Below are positions 44,101-54,634 of a DNA stretch of 64,000 nt, piece after piece (position 1 is the first letter of the stretch; each line of letters begins with the position of its first letter). Position numbers and translations under genes: made by a program. Location: assembly GCA_026120185.1 (NCBI GenBank), contig JANUWF010001161.1, forward strand, positions 2,552,001 through 2,616,000, in the 5' to 3' direction. The notes beneath the pieces are model-generated. The model had not been told where the DNA came from. It saw nothing but the letters and a program-made list of their open reading frames with translations, and did not search any database. This stretch comes from Voacanga thouarsii. Lineage: Eukaryota > Streptophyta > Magnoliopsida > Gentianales > Apocynaceae.

Positions 44101-45400
44101 GTTGCTAAACAAGATGGCTGAAATTTTGGAAAGCATTCAAGCTAAATTGCAGGGATTTGGTTGAAGGATTTTCGGAAAGCCATCAACGGAATTTCGTGCA
44201 GAAGTTCAAGGGAATCAATGGAGCTCTATTGATGGAGGTTTAAGGAATGTTTTGATAGGTTAAGGTTGGTGTTTTGGCTGGAAGAGAGATAGGAAACAAG
44301 CTGGACGAAAATTTGCCCATAATTTTCGCTGCACAGTGATTTTTCTGGCAGATTTTCGTCTGCTGTTCAAAGCCATTTTGCAGCGAGTTTTGAAGGGGAT
44401 TTCAGGGGTATTCAAGGCTGGTTTCCAGCCTTCTTTATGGAGGAAAAACATGGCTAAGGTTCTACACAAAATCTGGGAGAAAACAGCTTGGTTTGGAGCT
44501 CTCAAAGTTGATTTTCGTACAGGAATTTTTCCTGTTTTGCTCCAGCTTGAGCAGTCCGAAATTGGACAAAAACTTTCAGGTTTCAAACTGATCCTAAGGA
44601 CCATTTTTATGGTAGCATTTGGGAGGGAATGTGAGCTAGAATTTTTGACCTTTTGAAGGCACAATAAGCTGGAAAATTTCAGCTCATTCCATGAAGATAG
44701 ATGAACTAAGATAGAGGAAAAATTTCAGCAAGCTTTCAAGAGGGATTTTCCTCTTGAATTTTCCCACAAATCTACCATATCTTCCAAACCAAAAGAAGTC
44801 TTTTGCCAAGACATTTTGATCCTAAAAGACCTCAGCACTCTACTGGATTTTCTGGAAAGAAAAAGGCTAGAACATCTTGATCAAACCAATAAGTTGAAAC
44901 TAAGGAAAACTAAAGATCAAGGAAGAATGATTTTCCCTATAAGAATTTCGAGAAGAGTAAAAGGAGTGGAATGAGATTACTTCTATTATGTCTCTCCTAG
45001 AACATCATCACCACATTAATCTAGGCCCTTAAGGCCGAAACCATCCTTTCCCAAGCAAAATAAAATTTACTTAAGCTAAAGCTTCTATGATGGACTTTAA
45101 ACCTTAGACCTCAATAATTTATTCCAAAGCTCTAACCACTAAAACACAACAACTCTTGTTGATACTTTCACTAGGAAAATTATTTTCTATTCAATCTACA
45201 AGCTATCTCCCTATTTTCACCTCGGGCAAAATTTACCATTTTGCCCTTCTCACACAACATTCTCCTACACAACTTCAAAACAATAAACTCACATCCAAAG
45301 CATATAAAAATCATATGAAAGCATATTTAAATATGAAATAAAGCATGTTATGCATCCCCAACCCCCTTACTCTAAGGTTGGTCTTGACTGGGGTTTCACA
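41113..45400 (+). mobile_element. Solo LTR D, 4,288 bp, nested in element E
   Basis: It starts TGTAACACCCCGGGAAACC and ends GGGGTTTCACA, with perfect duplications AAAAG at 41108-41112 and 45401-45405. The long length and the TGTAACACCCCG start fit chromovirus-type (Tekay/Retand-like) gypsy LTRs, but no internal coding region is present, so family is inferred. An inverted diverged relative is D' at 52438-58791. The conserved block at about 41590-41770 (GATCGGCCTACTGGGCAAGA, CCGCCGGGTGTCCATTCCGG) matches 58140-58290 of D'. ORFs inside are short and have no recognisable domain. Confidence 0.9.
45085..45158 (-). other. tRNA-like module in solo LTR D
   Basis: On the minus strand GTGTTTTAGTGGTTAGAGC resembles a tRNA D-arm/A-box, and AAGGTTTAAAGTCC lies where a B-box would be. 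It is more decayed than the homologous module in D' (52684-52752). It runs antisense to the LTR. Confidence 0.45.
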
Positions 45401-45405
45401 AAAAG

Positions 45406-46179
45406 AATTACAATCTTACTTAACAATAAAACCACTAAAAATTTTGAAAAAAGTTTCACAAACCCAAAATATATTCACCAAATAATATGGAAAAGCACTT
45501 CTTCAACCTTCCCCCACCCCTTCCCCCTCCACACTTAAACTGGACATTATCCTCATTGGCCAAAGATAGAATAATAAAAGGACAGCCAAGAAGACCAAGA
45601 TGAATAAAGAAGAAGAATAAAGTGAAGAAAATACTTCCATGACATTGTTGTGCCACCAGGTTTTAATCCACCTTAAGGAAGGATCATTACAAAAGTAGCT
45701 ACTAAAAGAAAAGAAACAAAAGAAAGAAATAAAAATCTAGAAAAAGAAAATAAAAATAAGATAGACGAAATGGAAAAGAAAAGAAAAGACACCTACAAGC
45801 TAGTAAAGGTCATTAAAATTTAAAAGAAAAAGAAATAACATAAAATAAAATACAAAAAAGTGTGTCAAAAGTCATCCTCATCATTATCATTGTCATCATT
45901 GTCAGCTCCACGACTAGAAGATGTACCAGTAACGTGTTAGATCAAAGTGGCCAGCTTTTAATCTTGGACATTTCGGCGGTGACGAATGTCGGCAATGGAA
46001 TCGTGGAGCTGGAGGAGGATTTATCATTTGTGCCTCTATTCGTGCCTCAAAATCAGTGCGTGAGTAAGAGCTAGTGGCACGAGGGGCTGGTCTAGCATGT
46101 GGTGCCTTTTTTTTCTCCTCATTAGAGGGAACTCCTCCCTTCCAGGGTACTGCACCTTATATGGTCTCTTTCACCTTTT
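45406..46179 (-). other. E internal region downstream of the FYAN ORF
   Basis: Purine/pyrimidine-skewed sequence on the minus strand with CTTCTTCTT-type tracts. I see no supported gene; plus-strand ORFs at 45862-46074 and 46074-46421 are shadows of the decayed minus-strand frame. Confidence 0.5.
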
Positions 46180-47066
46180 GGCCCTCTCATCATAGTGATA
46201 CCCATATTGAACCAAATTATACTCCGTCATTACGGTCAGTAGTGGACTCACTCAACTCTCCATCCAGTCATACTCTAAAGTCTCTCAAAATATGCATAAT
46301 AACCAAAGAGAATTTGATGAATTTTGTTGTAATGTTAGAGGCCAAAACCTCTCTTGTAGAATTAATGATAATTGGAGTAAGGGGAATAAGCTCGTGGCTC
46401 CTCATCTTATCTAGAATATAAAGGTCAAGTATCCTAAACTCATTGAAGCCACTAGCCTTGGGATAGCTATTGAAAGAAAAGATATAGACTAGAACACGCC
46501 ACTGAGCATCATGGCCATTATTGGAGTAATGCTATTGACCTATTTTCCCTTTTCTCCTCATATGAAAACTAGCCCTTACAGCCCCCACCTCCCAGGTAAA
46601 CTCAGAGATGATCTTTTAGCTATTATGGTCCACAGCTATCTATGTTCTCTCATTTAGGATTCCTAAAATTCTAGCTAGTCTAGCCCTGTCAAACTCAATA
46701 GGACTCTCTTTAACCATAGTGGAGATGACTTGGAGAGTATTATTCTTTTTGTCCTGCATGTTGGCATAAAACACTCTCATGCGCACAGAACAACAAAGAC
46801 CTTCCATTCTAATGATAAGCTCCCACCCCAAGTGCCTAAACATAGTAGAAAGCTATAGGGCATTGTCTAGAGATGGCTTGTATCGCTTTTCTACTATAAT
46901 CTTATTATGTTGGTGCCTGTCACACCAAATTTGGCATATAGGATCAGAAAATTGGGTAGGTTGGGTAGGTAGAAGCTCGAAAGAATATGTCGATGAAGAT
47001 GCCTCTCAAGCTCTCTTAGCCACCAGTGCTAATGCTCTAGGTCGTTTAGATATGATGGGAGGATGA
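46180..47066 (-). pseudogene. FYAN-type putative plant transposon protein of element E
   Basis: Minus-strand translation: ALALVAKRA near the start, IVEKRYKPSLDNA, FRHLGWELIIRMEGL, VFYANMQDKKNNTL (about 46760), ESPIEFDRARLARILGI, then WRVLVYIFSFNSYPKASGF (about 46480) and LYILDKMRSHELIPLTPII. The FYAN core followed by a strand predicted to end in the 'LxxIL' segment matches the 'putative plant transposon protein' found in Athila/Ogre-like elements, of unknown role. Element F has the same ORF with VKEFYANIRNKK. In-frame stops occur near 47020, 46850 and 46636, so it no longer encodes a complete product. The name is from memory of the family; no search was run. Confidence 0.65.
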
Positions 47067-48299
47067 AGAAAGATGATAAAAATAGAAAAGTATTAGGCTC
47101 TTAAGTCACTCTTTACAACAAATGTTCAACTCTCAATCGTCTCACAATCACAACACCATACAACACCACCACCACTCAACACAAAACACCTCAAGGTAAT
47201 CAGTAAACACCACTCAATGCCCTCCAACAAACCTGCAAGAAAAATAAGACATATGCCAATCTAAACACCTTATTAACCAGTTTGATCATATCCACAATAT
47301 TTAATATTTCTCAAGGAAACCATATTCACCCTAGAATCACAATGCTCAATCAGCCATATGATTTATATCATAATGCAAAGCTTATCAACATAAGGTTAAG
47401 TGAAAAATTATACAAGTATCCTTTATCCCAAAAGTTAATTACAAAGCATGCATGCTCAATCACTTCCAAAAAATGTAAACTATCAATAGCATTAATCATA
47501 AAGTAGTATCCATGATATTCCCATGCCAATGAAAGCTCAAAGAAAGCAATCTTAATAATCAAATTCTCCACTAGAAAATATACAAGAATTTTTGCCAAAA
47601 AATGCATAGCAAATTACCTAAAATTCATAAGAAAAAACTTAACCGTATAAAATTCAAAAAATTCATACCATAGTGATCTCCAATGCATGTGAAATAATTC
47701 TATACAAAGAGTTTGAAGAAATCATACTCCCAACAGAACGATTGAAAAATGGGTTTTGGATGAAAAGGTGGATTTTTCCTTGTTTTGATCCAAACTTTTA
47801 AGAACAAAGTGGAGATTTTGTATTTTGGAAGTGGTTTAGAAGTATGGAAAGTGATCCAGCAATGTTTTGAAGATGAACCCGGCAATGGGTTGACAAGAAA
47901 TGGGAGAGGAGTGAAAGTTTTTGAACAAAAATTGGCCAAGAAGACCGTTTTTAGTGTGGCGGCTGAACAGGCCTGGCGCCAGGCCCATGGACTGGGCCAG
48001 GCACTGAGCCTCTTCTGCTCGTGCTTCTCTACTAGGATGCGCTGACCCGACACCCAATCCACGGATTGTTCTCTACATCAGGTCGGCTCTGGTAAAAAAA
48101 TTAAAATTTTTTTTCTAAAGATGCATTTTAATGAAAATAAAGATAAAGGAACATGACATCATACGAAGCATGTAGTCTCATGGCTAATAAATGAAAACAT
48201 ATGAGAATTAAAAACATTTTTCTGTAAAAAACTAAAGCAATTCAAAAATCAGCGTTTCCCACAGTCTTGGTCCTGTGGGTTTGTCTCCGTGTTGCTTGG
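47067..48299 (-). other. E internal region between gag and the FYAN ORF
   Basis: No gene recognised. It holds the perfect palindrome GGCCTGGCGCCAGGCC at 47970-47985 followed by ACTGGGCCAGGC, related to the palindrome cluster of the E LTR. Opposing ORFs (47700-48062 minus, 47785-48045 plus) overlap fully and have no domain signs. Confidence 0.5.
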
Positions 48300-49150
48300 C
48301 AGTGTTCGTGGTTGACGATCACCAAGGAGTTTGGCTAACTATCCAATTTGACCCTTATGGTTGCTCATGGATGCCTCCAAGTTTCTCATGGTCGCATTAA
48401 TTCATTTAAACCGTGTTTCCGTCCAACTTACCAGTTTGGTGACCATTTCCTCTAAGGATGGTTTAGCTGGTGGGGCATTGTATGGCAGAGGTTGTTGAGT
48501 CTGTTGCATCCTGAAATTTGCTTAACTTACCTAGGTTGGTTTTGGTTATTCCAAGAAAAGTTAGGATGATTTCTCTAACCTGAGTTATAAGTATTGTTGT
48601 AAGGCTTATTACCTTGCCAACCATTAGCTACAAAAGCTAATTGTTCCAATGCTTCTTGCAAAGAACCCATATTTTAGCACTTACAGTTTGGATGCCCTTC
48701 CCCATAAAAATCACAAGTCACACTCATTACCTACCCTTGGGAAGGAGGCATTACCAATTGATCTATTTTCTACATGAGTGCTTCCACATTTGCCTCTAAG
48801 GCAGCCATTGCATCCATCTTATGCACTCCATGTACATGAGCTCCAGACCACGAACTCCCCCAATCATAGTTATTTGTAGCCAGATTTTCAATTAGATCGA
48901 ATATCTCTTCCGGGGTTTTGGAATTGATGGAGCCTCTTGCAGATGTATAATTGCCTTGTACTTGAGATTGCTGGTTTTTCAAAGTCATTCATTCATAACC
49001 TGCCTATTAGCTACACCATTACCACTATCGTTTGGCTGATTTACCTCCATTGCTTTCCTTACCTTTTCGCTATAACTTTCCGAACCCTAGAAAGAGTTCT
49101 CTCGATTTTTAGATCAAAGTGGACAATCTCAGCTTTGGATCATCTAGTCC
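48300..49150 (-). pseudogene. gag of element E
   Basis: Minus strand. A segment SARGSINSKTPEEIFDLIEN, then LATNNYDWGSSW and MAALEANVEALM (48770-48930), matches the C-terminal half of Athila/Ogre gag, where a 'xxLIEDMAxNNYxW' segment precedes the zinc-knuckle region. Next come CDFYGEGHPNCKC (about 48690-48730; a decayed CX2C...HX4C knuckle), MGSLQEALEQLAFVANGW, GNKPYNNTYN and NHPNFSWNNQNQP (about 48560), typical of the same region. Stops interrupt at about 48767, 48745 and 48680. The N-terminal half toward the primer site is too decayed to delimit. Confidence 0.75.
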
Positions 49151-49400
49151 TAAACTAAGAGTAAGGTCTATATAAGACAATTTTTTTTTGAGATTATGGA
49201 ATTTACAAGTTAAATAGTTATGGTACGTTTACAAATTAAGTTACAAAGAATTGCGACATACAGAGACATTGAAGTATAAGTATACAAGAAAATAAAATAG
49301 AGCACCTAATCGTACAAGCAATGTATATACATATTCACATATTTACATATAAACATATTATGATGATTAAAGAAACAAAATTCAAGCTTTCATGATATTA

Positions 49401-49425
49401 TTCCCTGGTAACGGTAACAAAAACT
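49401..49425 (-). other. Primer binding site of element E
   Basis: On the minus strand the LTR end CATCA is followed by AGTTTTTGTTACCGTTACC, a decayed form of the TGGCGCCGTTGCC site of Athila/Tat elements. Confidence 0.75.
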
Positions 49426-51012
49426 TGATGTGTAAATTTTAAATTCATCACTTAATCAAGTTTTAATTAAAATATTAATCCCAAAATACACATCTGAGCA
49501 AGTATACGGACCGTAAGCATAGTATAGGGAATTAACGAGTATCGATCCTCAAAGGAACAAGTACACACTAATCATTTTCCTTTCATTGTTTAACCAACCT
49601 AAATAAAATGGGAAAAGAATAAAAAGAAAAACAAAAGAAAAATATATAACTCAAGAATGTAGGTTTATGTAATTTAGACATGTACCCTAGAAAACATGAC
49701 AATGAACCAATTAGCAACTCTCTCAATTAATTATCATCTTGGCAACATGAAGGAATGCACAATAAAATTCAACCGTATGTCAAGTCATGAATTTACATAG
49801 GTAAATTCCACTTCTTTTGTAAATCCATGGAATCCTACATTTTGATTCATATTAACAGATTTGTGAATCAAGCTAATATAACCAAAACATGCATTAAGCT
49901 CATCATTCATATCTTGATTCAATTAGCAGATTTATCAATCAAGCCATCCTAACCAAAACATGCATGAATCTCAATTCCTTAAAATCGTAAAATTAGCTAA
50001 TAACCGTATGTCAAGGCGAAATTAACTTAACATTTGATCACTTAGTTCTCAAATTCTAACTTTATCATTCACAGCCATCAAGATTTAATAAAAATGAAAT
50101 CAATGCAATAAAACTCCTAACATCGTTATGTTAAAGTCAATTAGAGAAACTCACATCAATAACCAATGAAATCAAATAATCAAACACCAAAGATAACAAA
50201 TACTTGATCCAATAACCTAATTAATGCAAAATCATGAATCCCAAAATAACATTAAATTATAACAAAAATATTGAATACATCATTGCTAAAGAAAAAGAAG
50301 ACAAAGAGAGAAAAAAAATACTCATAGACAAACCTCTTTCTTGTTCCTTGAAGACTACCTTGAACAATCCTCCTTGACTTGGGGTGCACACCTCCTCCAA
50401 TGAGAGAATCAGAATTTTGCCCTTAAATTCACCTCTCTAAGTTGTTTATCTCAAACCCTTAATGTTCTCTTGTACTTTTATAGGCCTCTTGGATGCCAAT
50501 TTCGGGGCTAAGGATGTCTTGGCCGAGTAGGAATAGGAAAATACCAAAATCTTTAGGTAAACCCTAATTCTGCGTACAAGATTTCTACCTCTAGAGCATA
50601 CCTAGTGCTAGGTACCTTCAACCTACCTGGCACCAAGTGCACTCTATTCTTCCTCTATTTTGGCTCTGTTTTTGGCCATCTCTTCTTGGCAGACAGAATG
50701 GACCCAGTGCTGGGTACACTTACCAGACATTGCGCCTGTCTATTCGGGAAAAACCCCTGAAGTTTGCGCAATTTTTGCTACTGGAGCAGAATGGACCCGG
50801 CACCTGGTCCACTGGTTGGGCCTAACACCAAGTACATTCTAGTTCTATGCACTTTCTGTTTGATTTTAACTTAAATCTGCACATATTTTCCAAAAACACC
50901 TTTTACAAGAAAAATGTCAAATAGGAAGGAATATGCCTAGTTATTACAGCAAATGTATCTTAAAACACTCTCAAACAACTAGGAAAAGAATGGTGATTTT
51001 TAACTCCTATCA
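49426..51012 (-). mobile_element. 5' LTR of element E (1,587 bp)
   Basis: It matches 38523-40107 across its length with substitutions clearly more frequent than between the two B LTRs, so E is older than B. It is flanked by TTGAT at 51013-51017. Confidence 0.92.
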
Positions 51013-51126
51013 TTGATAACATGCTTCCACTAACTTGCATGAGGATGATGCAATTTAATTTGGATTGAAATTTAACGAGTATTTGCTAAATTCTTTACCA
51101 ATAGATTTTGATATTGACATGATTAA
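51013..51126 (+). pseudogene. Continuation of element G after E
   Basis: Translation reads HEDDAI, a stop, then FGLKFNEYLLNSLPIDFDID, following on from IDMIDPLVD at 38522 once E and one TTGAT are removed. It is cut again by the LTR of element F. Confidence 0.8.
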
Positions 51127-52683
51127 TTATGCGTTAAATTTGGGTATATAAAAATTATGCAATTATATATCCATTCCCAATTATGTTTAGCTAAAACATT
51201 AATTCCAAATTACATATTTGAGTAAGTGCGCTCATCATTAAGTATAGTATAAGGAGTTAACGAGTATAGATCCTCAAGGAAGAAGTACACACTAATTACT
51301 TTTCATTCAATGTTTAACCTACCAATTAGAGTGATAAAGAGTAAAAATAAAAATAAAGATAAAGATAAAATTTGTACACAACTCCTGGAGAGAAAAATAT
51401 GTAATTAAATAGTTACTTTTGAAAACATGACAATAATTCAATAGTAATTGATACAATTAATCACTTTCCTTGGCATCATGAAGGAGTTAACGTAGAATCC
51501 ACTCATTCTCAAGTTGTGGTTTCACTTTCTCTTAGTAAATTATAATAGACATCTCTGTCCCACTAAAATAGCAAAAGACGAATAAAACATAAATCCTTGA
51601 TAACTATCCCTATGTCTAGGCGATAATGGCATGAAATCATTAATTCCCCTATCTCTAAGTAAAATTAACAATTTTTTATTAGTTAATCTCGACTTAACCT
51701 CTCTCTCGAGTTAGTTAAGAAAATAAATCAAGAATCGAGCAACAAAGACTATCTCCTAACTTCTTTCTCAAGTTAATTAGAAGAATGGTCCAGTCTCATC
51801 AATTCACCTTTAAAAACATATCCAAAATACTAAATTAATTCATTATCACAAATCTAAAAATAATATCCAACTATAATCAAATCATTAATCTCATCATTTT
51901 TCAAAGGAAAAGAAAATAAAGATCATAGAAAGAACTTAAAGACAAGCCCTCTTCTTCCTCCTTTGAGAACTTCCTTGAAACAATGCTCCTTCGAATGATG
52001 AATTCTTCAATGAGTGATTCTACCTTTTGTTCATTGAAATCATACATTAATCTTCACTTGTTCTTGGTTAGAAAAGCCCCATGGTTGCTAAAAATCATTC
52101 TTTAAAAGTTAAAGGCCGAGTACAAGTTGGAAACAAGTGAACCTCTTAGGCAATTTCTAATTTTATTTGGAAAAGAACTCTGAAGTGGCATAACAGAGTA
52201 GTGCCAGCGTGGGGGTTACTTCGTCTAGACCAGTGCTGGTCCAGCTCTGGAATCTCCCAAATTTTGCTCTATTTTCCTTTATTTTTTGCAAAATACAATC
52301 ATGGCCGGTTCAACTACTTTGGGCAGGCACCTGGGGAGTTCTGAAAATCTACAATTTCTCTCTAAATCTTCCAATTTGTGTACAAAATTACCAAAAACAA
52401 TTTCTGCAAGCAAAATATCGAATAAATGGAAATGACTTGAGAAACCCTAGTCGAAACCAACCTTAGAGTAAGGGGGTTGGGATGCATATCATATTTTATT
52501 GCATGTTTAAATATATTTTTATATGATTTTATGTGCTTTGGATTTGTGTTTTACAGTCTAGAAAGTTGGTTCTGATTATTGAGAAAGAAGGGCAAAATGG
52601 TAATTTTTGCCTGAGGAGAAAATAGGGAGATAGCTTGACGATTAAATAGAAAAAATATTTTAGAGAGAAAATAAGAACAAGAG

Positions 52684-52752
52684 TTGTTGTGGTATAGTGG
52701 TTAGAGCTTTGGAATTAATTCTTGAGGTCATGGGTTCAAATTCCATCACTAA
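52684..52752 (+). other. tRNA-like module in LTR D'
   Basis: GTTGTGGTATAGTGGTTAGA resembles an A-box/D-arm. ATGGG-TTCAAAT-TCCAT forms a five-pair stem (one G-T pair) with a seven-base loop like a T-arm with B-box. The acceptor and anticodon stems pair poorly, so it is not a functional tRNA. The homologous position in D keeps the A-box-like part, so the module was in the ancestral LTR. It may be a captured tRNA or SINE head. Confidence 0.5.
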
Positions 52753-54408
52753 AGCTTTAGCATGATTAAATTTTATTTTTGCTTGGGAAGTGGTACTTTC
52801 GGCCTTAAGAGCTTTAGGGTAGAGTAGAGATGTTGTCCTAGGGGAGACATGATAGGAGTACTCTAATCCTATTCTTTTACCCTACACAAAAATTCCCAAG
52901 GGAATTCATTTCTTTTTTATCTTTAATCTCTCCTAATTCTTAATTCATTAGGTTGGTCAAATTTGTTCTAACCAATTTCATTCTAGAAAATTCAGTAAAG
53001 TGTTGTGGCTTTGAAGGTTCAAAATGTCGTATTGAAAGACATCTTACGGACCGAAAATGTGGAAGGGATGGGGAAGGTTCCAAGAGAATTAATTCCCCTA
53101 GTGAACCTTCTAAAATTTCACTCTAGCTAGGTTCATTTTCCTTCATGTAATAAATTGAAAAATTTCCAGCTTCTTGTGCCTTCAAGATGTCAAAATTCTC
53201 AGCCATTATTCCCTTCCAAATGCTGTCAGAAAATGGTTCTTTTGATCAGCTCAAAATCGAAAATTTTCTAGTTGATTTCGGGCTGCACAAATGATGTGCA
53301 AAACCAGAAAATTTCTGGGCAAAATCACAGCTTTGGTGGTCCTAAACCAAGCTATTTTCTTCTAGTTTTCTCCTAGCTCCTTAGCCACGTTTTTCCTCCA
53401 TGAAGCAGGCTAGAAACCAGCCATGAAAGGCCTCTAAAATCTCCTTCAAACTCCCTGCAACCTAGCTGAAAAATGGCAGCCGAAACAACCCAGAAAAATT
53501 CCAGCAATAGCGAAAATTCTGTGCAGTAATTTTTCAGCTTTGTTTCCTAATTTAGCCCTGGCTGAAACTCCATCTTTCTTCTGCACAAACCACTCTTAAA
53601 CAGCCATGAACTGAACTCTATTGTCTTCCCCAAGCTTCTGCATGAAAATCAGACATGGTTGCCCTAAAATATCTCTAGTTAATCACTGCAATCCTGCCTT
53701 GATTGGATACCAAAATTCCCGCCATATTAATTTAGCAACCTTCCATAAAATGTCCCTCAAACAACCAGACCTTTCCTTCACCATTGTACCCCCTCTTTTC
53801 AGCCACCATTACCCTCCTTCAACCAGCTTTCATCCAGTAGAAATCCTAGCCAGCAGTCGGCCATAACAGCTTCCAAAAAGCTCTCCATTGATCAAAGATA
53901 TTCTTGATATATTTAGTTTTCAAATTTGATTCCTTATGATATTCTTTTAGGATTTCAACAACCAGCCTTTCCTTTTCCTTTAAAACCAGAAAATTCATCT
54001 TCCAAAACCTCTCAAAATAATTTGGTCACTCTCTCCCTCAGAATTTCGGCCAGCATTAACCAAAATTCCTCCATTCTCTTCAACCTTCAAGCACACATAG
54101 AATACCAAGAACACCTACTCCTTTCTTTTGCCTAATACCTCTCCAAATCACTTCAAACTTCTTCCAAAAATTCCATATTTCATCTACTCACTGCCGTGAG
54201 TCTATCCATACCATTTTTAACATCAAACTCCAAAATCCAACTTGCTCTTTTAGATAAAAACCAGATATTTTGTGAAGGCTCAAGAACACCTTCAAGGTAG
54301 GTTTGTTCAAAGAACTTCATCTTCTCTAATCTTTGATCTCTAACGAATATATATATGAATAATCATACTGATGGACTCTCTTCTTCTCTTCTTCTTCTCT
54401 CCCTCTCT

Positions 54409-54412
<4 letters not shown>

Positions 54413-54444
<32 letters not shown>
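54413..54444 (+). repeat. (CT)n microsatellite
   Basis: An almost uninterrupted CT run of about 32 bases in D'. Confidence 0.9.
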
Positions 54445-54448
<4 letters not shown>

Positions 54449-54634
54449 CTGAATGGCTCTTCACCAATGGCCATGCTTTCTTTATCTCTCTTGGACGAAT
54501 CTAGGCATCTAGGAGTTGAGATCCATTCGAAACTCCTTCAAGGTACTCACTTATCAAGTAAGTCCCCTCAACCCTCTTTTTAGACTCTAGATTCATGTCT
54601 CTAGAGTGATATTAGAAGGAGATGGGCTATGATT

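Larger units (their letters stand above)
38523..51012 (-). mobile_element. Non-autonomous Athila-like element E, minus strand, nested in G
   Basis: The ends are LTRs 38523-40107 and 49426-51012 in direct orientation, with a perfect TTGAT duplication at 38518-38522 and 51013-51017. Orientation is given by the primer site next to the right LTR and the polypurine tract next to the left one. Without the nested solo LTR D (41113-45400 plus duplication) the internal region is only about 5 kb. It holds a gag relic and an ORF of the FYAN-type plant transposon protein family, and I find no protease, RT or integrase. E therefore depended on other elements for movement. Confidence 0.93.

Noticed and set aside
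44260..44664. 134-codon ORF in solo LTR D, with a 106-codon ORF on the other strand
   Set aside because: Opposite-strand ORFs overlap fully, and the D' copy does not keep the frame; no domain recognised.
47700..48062. 120-codon minus-strand ORF in element E
   Set aside because: It overlaps an 86-codon plus-strand ORF, spans the palindrome and low-complexity sequence, and resembles no known protein.
40108..49425. An autonomous Athila element with an envelope-like gene
   Set aside because: No RT or integrase motif was found on the minus strand, and the FYAN ORF shows no signal peptide or membrane segment to support an envelope role.
52684..52752. A functional tRNA gene
   Set aside because: Only the D-arm and T-arm resemble tRNA; acceptor and anticodon stems do not pair, so it is listed as a tRNA-like module.
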